From NCBI GenBank assembly GCA_041675125.1, contig JBAYUM010000076.1, forward strand, positions 1 through 8,962: a stretch of DNA of 8,962 nucleotides. The letters are read 5' to 3'. Positions 4,836 through 8,962 of the stretch are shown in pieces. The notes beneath the pieces are model-generated. The model had not been told where the DNA came from. It worked only from the letters and a program-made list of their open reading frames with translations, and did not search any database. Every line of letters starts with the position of its first letter. The stretch's first letter is position 1. Position numbers and translations under genes: made by a program. The stretch comes from UBA11398 sp041675125. Its GTDB lineage: Bacteria > Actinomycetota > Actinomycetes > S36-B12.

Positions 4836-5783
4836 CTAACGGGCGCTGCTCACGGCATGCAGGGCAATGCCGGCAGCAACCGATGCGTTCAATGACTCGT
4901 TGCCCTTGACCATCTCGATGCGCACCTTCCAATCGCATGTCTCGGCAACGAGGCGTGACAGCCCCTTGCCCTCGGAGCCGATGACGATCACGACGGGCTC
5001 GGTGAAGACATGCTCGGGCAGTTCCGCGAGTGAATGCTCCGCATCCGCTGCAAGTCCGACCACCGTGAAGCCTGCCTGCTGCAGATCCTTGAGCGCACGC
5101 GTGAGGTTGGTGACCTGAGCGACGTCGACTCGCGACAGCGCACCGGCCGAGGTCTTCCACGCACCCGCGGACACTCCTGCCGAACGGCGAGCGGGCACCA
5201 CGATGCCGCCGGCCCCGAACGCAGCAGCCGAACGCGCCACAGCGCCGAGGTTCCTGGTGTCGGTTACCCCGTCAAGGGCCACGATCAACGTCGAGTCGAG
5301 GAACTCATCGAGTTCGGCGTACTCATATGCGGGCACGGTCAGCACCAGCCCCTGATGCACCCCGCCGTCGGTCATCCGGTCGAGCTCGAGCTTGGTCACT
5401 TCGAGCACAGGGATGTTCGAGGCGAGTGCCCGACGCAGTGACTCACGCCAACGGTCATCTGCTTCGACCCTGGTCTGCATATAGAGGCACTTGCCCGGCA
5501 CTCCGGCGCGAAGCCCTTCGACCACCGAGTTGCGACCCATCAGCATGCTGGCGTCCTCGCGCTTTGCCGGACGTCGACCAGTGGATGTCCGCGAAGTGCG
5601 AACGTCGCTCCGCTCTGCGGCACGCTGGCGCTTGGCAGCCTGGTGGTAGGGACGCTCGGTCGCCTTCGGCGTCGGTCCCTTGCCCTTGAGCTGCTTGCGA
5701 CGCTGGCCCCCTGATCCGACCGTGGCGCCCTTCTTGCTTCCCGGGTTGCGCATTGCCCCGCGACGTTGTGAATTGCCAGCCAT
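4836..5783 (-). CDS. rlmB: 23S rRNA (guanosine-2'-O)-methyltransferase RlmB, SpoU/TrmH family
   Basis: Transfers a methyl group from S-adenosylmethionine to the 2'-OH of a conserved guanosine (2251 in E. coli numbering) in the peptidyl-transferase region of 23S rRNA. The 315-residue protein has a Lys/Arg-rich, probably disordered extension (1-78), a substrate-binding domain (MLMGRNSVVEGL onwards, about 80-150), and a SPOUT knot domain (165-315). The three SpoU motifs are DTRNLGAVARSAAAFG (175-190, with N178 and R184), VIVIGSEGKGLSRL (265-278) and KGNESLNASVAAGIALH (293-309). The usual 'IPM' before motif 3 reads IEM here, a mild variation. The ATG at 5783 has AGGGG nine bases upstream and starts 23 bases after the cysS stop, so it is part of the carD operon. 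RlmB is the best match; another 2'-O target within the family cannot be excluded. Confidence 0.92.
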   Translation of the reverse strand: MAGNSQRRGAMRNPGSKKGATVGSGGQRRKQLKGKGPTPKATERPYHQAAKRQRAAERSDVRTSRTSTGRRPAKREDASMLMGRNSVVEGLRAGVPGKCLYMQTRVEADDRWRESLRRALASNIPVLEVTKLELDRMTDGGVHQGLVLTVPAYEYAELDEFLDSTLIVALDGVTDTRNLGAVARSAAAFGAGGIVVPARRSAGVSAGAWKTSAGALSRVDVAQVTNLTRALKDLQQAGFTVVGLAADAEHSLAELPEHVFTEPVVIVIGSEGKGLSRLVAETCDWKVRIEMVKGNESLNASVAAGIALHAVSSAR

Positions 5784-5806
5784 GTGTTCTTACCCCTTGC
5801 GTTGAG

Positions 5807-7201
5807 TTATTGCTCGAGCGTCCAACGAGCCCCGTGCGGGGTGTCTTCTATACGTATTCCCATGGCGTCCAGGCCATTGCGGATTGCATCTGCTGCCGCG
5901 AAGTCCTTGCGCGCACGCGCTTCCTGTCGTTGCACGAGCAATGCCTGCACCAGCCCGTCGATGACCTCGGTCTCGCGGCCATCGCCACCCGCCGCAGTCG
6001 GCCAGTCCGAGGGATGCAGGCCCAGCACATCGAGCATCCCAAGGACATCAGCGAGTGCCGATGCGGAAGCATCGCGATCCTGCTCAGCGAGCGCAGCGTT
6101 CCCTGATCGGACAGTCTCGTGCAGAACAGCACACGCTTCAGCAACCGAGAGGTCGTCGTCCATCGCTGCATCAAAGGCGGCCGGGCGAGTCGTTGCCGCT
6201 GTCGAGGCATCCCTGCCCAGGAGCTCCTGCGCCCGGGCGATGAAGCCCTCGACCCGACGGAAGGCCTGGCCTGCCTCCTGCACTGAGGCGTCGGAGTACT
6301 CCAGCATCGAGCGGTAGTGCACTGAGACCAGGTAGTACCGCAGGTCAACAGGTCGAATGCGTTGCACGACTTCAGACACCAGGAGCGAATTGCCAAGCGA
6401 CTTGCTCATCTTCGCGCCTGCTGTGGTGACCCAGGCATTGTGCATCCAGTAGTTCGCAAATGCGTCGCCCGCAGCCTGGGATTGAGCGATCTCATTCTCA
6501 TGGTGCGGGAAGATGAGATCGAGTCCGCCGCCATGGATGTCGAATTGCGGGCCGAGATACTTGCCTGCCATTGCCGAGCACTCGATATGCCACCCTGGGC
6601 GTCCCGCGCCCCAGGGCGTCGGCCAGGCAGGCTCGCCGGGCTTCGCCGACTTCCACATGGCAAAGTCGCGTGCATCGCGCTTGCCCTTGGCCTCGGAATC
6701 TGCTGAGGCGACCATTTCGTCCGCACGCTGGCGACTGAGGTGGCCGTACTCGTTGAACGAGTCCACGGCGAAATACACATCACCGTTGTGCACATATGCA
6801 TGACCAGACGCGATCAGTCTTTCCATCAGCGTGACCATCTCGGTGATGTGCCCCGTGGCTCGCGGCTCATATGTCGGCGGCAGGCATCCGAGGATGCTGT
6901 ACGCATCGGCGAACGCCCGCTCATTGCGCATGGCGACAACCCAATAGGGCACGCCTTCACTGCTCGCCTTGTTGATGATCTTGTCGTCGATATCGGTCAC
7001 ATTGCGAATGAAGACGACATCGAAATCGCGTGCGATGAGCCAGCGTCGCAGGACATCGAATGCCACTCCTGAGCGAATGTGGCCGACATGCGGCGGCGCC
7101 TGGACAGTCGCACCACAGAGGTAGATGCCCACCTTGCCCGGCTCAAGCGGAATGAACTCGCGCATGCTGCGCGAGGCAGTGTCGTAGAGATGAATGGCCA
7201 C
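5807..7201 (-). CDS. cysS: Cysteinyl-tRNA synthetase
   Basis: Charges tRNA-Cys with cysteine in the cytoplasm. The 464-residue class I synthetase shows LCGATVQAPPHVGHIRSG (28-45, the HIGH-type ATP motif is HVGH), RNVTDIDDKIINKA (66-79), HIECSAM (205-211), GGGLDLIFPHHENEIAQS (224-241) and the KMSKS loop (264-268). The zinc ligands expected from E. coli CysS are present: C29, C208, H233 and E237. The C-terminal region contains the helical anticodon-side part (RQEARARKDFAAADAIRNGL, 425-444). The related mycothiol enzyme MshC, about 410 residues, was considered. The DIDDKI, zinc-site and C-terminal features, the length and the operon context all favour CysS. The start is GTG at 7201, nine bases after the ispF stop. 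Confidence 0.97.
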   Translation of the reverse strand: MAIHLYDTASRSMREFIPLEPGKVGIYLCGATVQAPPHVGHIRSGVAFDVLRRWLIARDFDVVFIRNVTDIDDKIINKASSEGVPYWVVAMRNERAFADAYSILGCLPPTYEPRATGHITEMVTLMERLIASGHAYVHNGDVYFAVDSFNEYGHLSRQRADEMVASADSEAKGKRDARDFAMWKSAKPGEPAWPTPWGAGRPGWHIECSAMAGKYLGPQFDIHGGGLDLIFPHHENEIAQSQAAGDAFANYWMHNAWVTTAGAKMSKSLGNSLLVSEVVQRIRPVDLRYYLVSVHYRSMLEYSDASVQEAGQAFRRVEGFIARAQELLGRDASTAATTRPAAFDAAMDDDLSVAEACAVLHETVRSGNAALAEQDRDASASALADVLGMLDVLGLHPSDWPTAAGGDGRETEVIDGLVQALLVQRQEARARKDFAAADAIRNGLDAMGIRIEDTPHGARWTLEQ

Positions 7202-7210
7202 AGTCGCAGG

Positions 7211-7708
7211 CTACCGATCCGACTTTGAACTGGGCGGCAGCACAAGTGCGACTGCAATTGCTGCGACGCCTTCACCGCGACCGGTGAGGCCGAGCCCATC
7301 GGTGGTGGTTCCGGAGACGCGAACGGGGGCACCGAGTGCTCCGCTGAGCACGCGCTGCGCTTCGTCCCGACGGGTGCCCATGCGCGGGCTGTTGCCGATG
7401 ACCTGCACAGAAGCGTTGACGACAGATGCACCCTCGGCTCGGAGCAACGCGGCCACATGCTCCAGCATCGAGACTCCAGAAGCACCGCTCCACTGCGGAT
7501 CATCCGTGCCGATCGCCGAACCGAGATCGCCGAGCCCAGCAGCCGAGAGCAGCGCATCGCACAGGGCGTGGCAGGCGACATCGGCATCGGAATGGCCCGC
7601 AAGGCCAGTGATTCCAGGCCAGAGCAGGCCTGCCATCCACATCTCCCGGCCCTCTTCAAAGGCATGGACATCCGTGCCCAGGCCGATATTGGGCATGGGG
7701 CCTTGCAT
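7211..7708 (-). CDS. ispF: 2-C-methyl-D-erythritol 2,4-cyclodiphosphate synthase
   Basis: Fifth enzyme of the MEP isoprenoid pathway: cyclises CDP-methylerythritol 2-phosphate to the cyclodiphosphate with release of CMP, as a cytoplasmic trimer. The sequence shows GLGTDVHAFEEG (9-20), AGHSDADVACHALCDALL (37-54), GLGDLGSAIGTDDP (58-71) and TTTDGLGLTGRGEGVAA near the C-terminus. Metal ligands expected from E. coli (D8, H10, H42) correspond to D13, H15 and H47. The ATG at 7708 is one base past the ispD stop (TGATATG), which suggests translational coupling; ATG 7696 (AAGG upstream, 161 residues) is an equally reasonable start. The frame is open upstream into ispD, but that part has no IspF homology. 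The ispD and ispF genes are separate here, not fused as in some bacteria. Confidence 0.95.
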   Translation of the reverse strand: MQGPMPNIGLGTDVHAFEEGREMWMAGLLWPGITGLAGHSDADVACHALCDALLSAAGLGDLGSAIGTDDPQWSGASGVSMLEHVAALLRAEGASVVNASVQVIGNSPRMGTRRDEAQRVLSGALGAPVRVSGTTTDGLGLTGRGEGVAAIAVALVLPPSSKSDR

Positions 7709-7709
7709 A

Positions 7710-8423
7710 TCAACCGATGGCACGAGTCGCCCTCCGCTTCGCGAGCAATGCTTCGGCCAGGACGAGATCGAGTGGGCGGGTGACCTTGAAGGCCTCCTCA
7801 TGGCCGGCAATCACCTGCACTACCACCCCCTGGCGTTCGACGAGTGCGGCATCATCTGTGGCGAGTCCGTCATCCGCGGCAGCGTGCGCGGCCTGGAGCG
7901 CTGCGCGCGCGAATCCCTGGGGGGTCTGCACTGCACGAAGCGCACTGCGGTCAGGGGTGCCCACGACCTGATCGGCTGCATTGACCTGCTTGATGGTGTC
8001 GGTGACGGGGAGCGCAGGAATGACCGCCTGATGGCCGCGTCGCACCTCTGCCACGACTGCGCTGACCAGCTCGCTCGGCACGAGCGGACGAGCGGCGTCA
8101 TGCACCAGCACGACATCCACATCAGCTGGCAGCGTCAGCAGGGCCCGAGCCACTGAGTCCTGTCGGGTTGCACCACCGGCGACGACGACGACTTCAGCGC
8201 CTGCAGGCTGCTCGACGAACAGTGCCCGAACCTGATCGAGATCAGCCTCCGGGGCAGCAATCACTACGAGATCGACCACGCGTGAGGACGCCAGTGCATG
8301 CACCGCATGCACCAGCATGGGAGTTCCGCCGATTGAGCGCAAAGCCTTGGGAACCCCAGCACCGAGACGCTCACCGCGCCCGGCGGCTGGTACCAGGGCG
8401 GCAGTGCGCCCTAGAACAGTCAC
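7710..8423 (-). CDS. ispD: 2-C-methyl-D-erythritol 4-phosphate cytidylyltransferase
   Basis: Third enzyme of the MEP pathway: couples methylerythritol 4-phosphate with CTP to give CDP-methylerythritol. The 237-residue protein is of usual length with all family motifs. These are the nucleotide-binding LVPAAGRGERLGAGVPKAL (10-28), GGATRQDSV (83-91), VHDAARPLV (107-115, metal/CTP site), PVTDTIK (139-145), VQTPQGF (165-171), TDDAALVE (189-196) and KVTRPLDL (213-220). The start is GTG at 8423, two bases after the carD stop, with no strong Shine-Dalgarno nearby, so its translation is probably coupled to carD. It is followed by ispF with a one-base gap. Confidence 0.96.
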   Translation of the reverse strand: MTVLGRTAALVPAAGRGERLGAGVPKALRSIGGTPMLVHAVHALASSRVVDLVVIAAPEADLDQVRALFVEQPAGAEVVVVAGGATRQDSVARALLTLPADVDVVLVHDAARPLVPSELVSAVVAEVRRGHQAVIPALPVTDTIKQVNAADQVVGTPDRSALRAVQTPQGFARAALQAAHAAADDGLATDDAALVERQGVVVQVIAGHEEAFKVTRPLDLVLAEALLAKRRATRAIG

Positions 8424-8425
8424 GT

Positions 8426-8908
8426 CTAGGAGGCGAGGACCTCATCGAGGATGGCCTCAGCCTTGTCCTCGTTGGTCTTCTCCGCTAGGGCCAGTTCGCT
8501 CACAAGGATTTGGCGTGCCTTTGCCAGCATGCGCTTCTCGCCTGCCGACAGCCCACGCTCCTTCTCACGACGCCATAGGTCGCGCACGACTTCGGCGACC
8601 TTGATGACATCGCCAGAGGCAAGCTTCTCGAGATTGGCCTTGTACCGACGTGACCAGTTGGTTGGCTCCTCGGTGTACGGCTGACGCAGCACATTGAATA
8701 CACGATCGAGGCCTTCGGCGTTCACGACATCGCGCACGCCAACCAGATCGACATTGTCAGATGGGACGCGGACCGTGAGATCGCCCTGGGCGACACGAAG
8801 GACGAGGTATTCGCGATTTTCGCCCTTGATGGTCCGGATCTCCATGGCTTCGATTACTGCAGCCCCGTGATGCGGGTAGACGACCGTGTCGCCAACGTTG
8901 AAAGCCAT
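8426..8908 (-). CDS. carD: CarD family RNA polymerase-binding transcription regulator
   Basis: CarD binds the RNA polymerase beta subunit and stabilises the open promoter complex; in mycobacteria it acts broadly, including at rRNA promoters, and is essential. The 160-residue protein has the N-terminal polymerase-interaction domain (FNVGDTVVYPHHGAAVIE, 3-20) and the helical DNA-binding domain (from about 62). Numbering matches M. tuberculosis CarD: the polymerase-contacting R25 and R47 are present, as are R87, K90 and the wedge tryptophan W85 in TNWSRRYKANLEKL (83-96). Its end (NEDKAEAILDEVLAS) is also typical. The ATG at 8908 has GAAAGGGG nine bases upstream. It is the first gene of the carD-ispD-ispF-cysS-rlmB unit, the same order as in M. 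tuberculosis. Confidence 0.97.
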   Translation of the reverse strand: MAFNVGDTVVYPHHGAAVIEAMEIRTIKGENREYLVLRVAQGDLTVRVPSDNVDLVGVRDVVNAEGLDRVFNVLRQPYTEEPTNWSRRYKANLEKLASGDVIKVAEVVRDLWRREKERGLSAGEKRMLAKARQILVSELALAEKTNEDKAEAILDEVLAS

Positions 8909-8935
8909 TGAGTGAAACCCCTTTCGAGACCGCTA

Positions 8936-8944
8936 AGGCTACCA
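8936..8944 (-). promoter_or_regulatory. Possible extended -10 promoter of the carD operon
   Basis: TGGTAGCCT on the minus strand fits an extended -10 element (TGn followed by TAGCCT). A start near 8929 would give a leader of about 20 bases containing the GAAAGGGG ribosome binding site (8918-8925). No good -35 is visible in the few bases remaining before the window edge; TTTCGA is spaced 15 bases away. Confidence 0.4.
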
Positions 8945-8962
8945 CGCGAAGACACATCGAAA

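Noticed and set aside
5807..7201. MshC (mycothiol ligase) instead of CysS
   Set aside because: Length, DIDDKI, the full zinc site, the C-terminal anticodon-side region and the ispDF/rlmB context fit CysS.
7194..8156. Plus-strand open frame of 320 codons opposite ispF and ispD
   Set aside because: Antisense to two well-conserved enzymes and compositionally a mirror of them.

Overview
The window looks like chromosomal core sequence from a GC-rich member of the Actinomycetota. The evidence is a CarD regulator that keeps the residues known from mycobacteria, an actinobacterial-type CysS (CGATVQ..PHVGH), a DUF3263 protein, and the gene order carD-ispD-ispF-cysS-rlmB, which is also found in mycobacteria. 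No genus can be named from the sequence. I see no insertion sequence, phage gene, CRISPR array or other sign of recent transfer. Every protein gene is on the minus strand; the only plus-strand gene is a tRNA.

Read in the direction of transcription (right to left), the right half (8908 down to 4836) is one tightly packed housekeeping operon. It contains carD (RNA polymerase-binding regulator), ispD and ispF (two MEP-pathway isoprenoid enzymes), cysS (cysteinyl-tRNA synthetase) and rlmB (23S rRNA 2'-O-methyltransferase). Gaps between these genes run from 1 to 23 bases, and a likely extended -10 promoter lies upstream of carD. Next come a small cysteine-containing lipoprotein (4283-4732) and, convergent with it, a tRNA-Thr(TGT) gene (4157-4231).

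The middle (about 3211-4156) has two non-coding stretches around a small secreted protein of unknown function (3424-3879). That gene stands alone, with a strong ribosome binding site and a strong terminator. The first stretch (3880-4156) carries crossing inverted repeats and the tRNA promoter. The second (3211-3423) carries the terminator and then five successive perfect inverted repeats leading up to a DEAD-box RNA helicase gene.

The left half holds that helicase (1546-3210), with a long basic, repetitive tail. A 42-base gap that can fold in two mutually exclusive ways over the next ribosome binding site separates it from a CPBP-family membrane protease (751-1503). A DUF3263 gene follows with its own good promoter, and then the start of a secreted sugar-binding (MalE-type) protein that runs off the left edge.

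No clearly new multi-gene system is visible. The most promising undescribed elements are RNA-level: the multi-hairpin leader of the helicase and the Shine-Dalgarno-sequestering switch before the protease. The orphan secreted protein is the best candidate for a new protein family.
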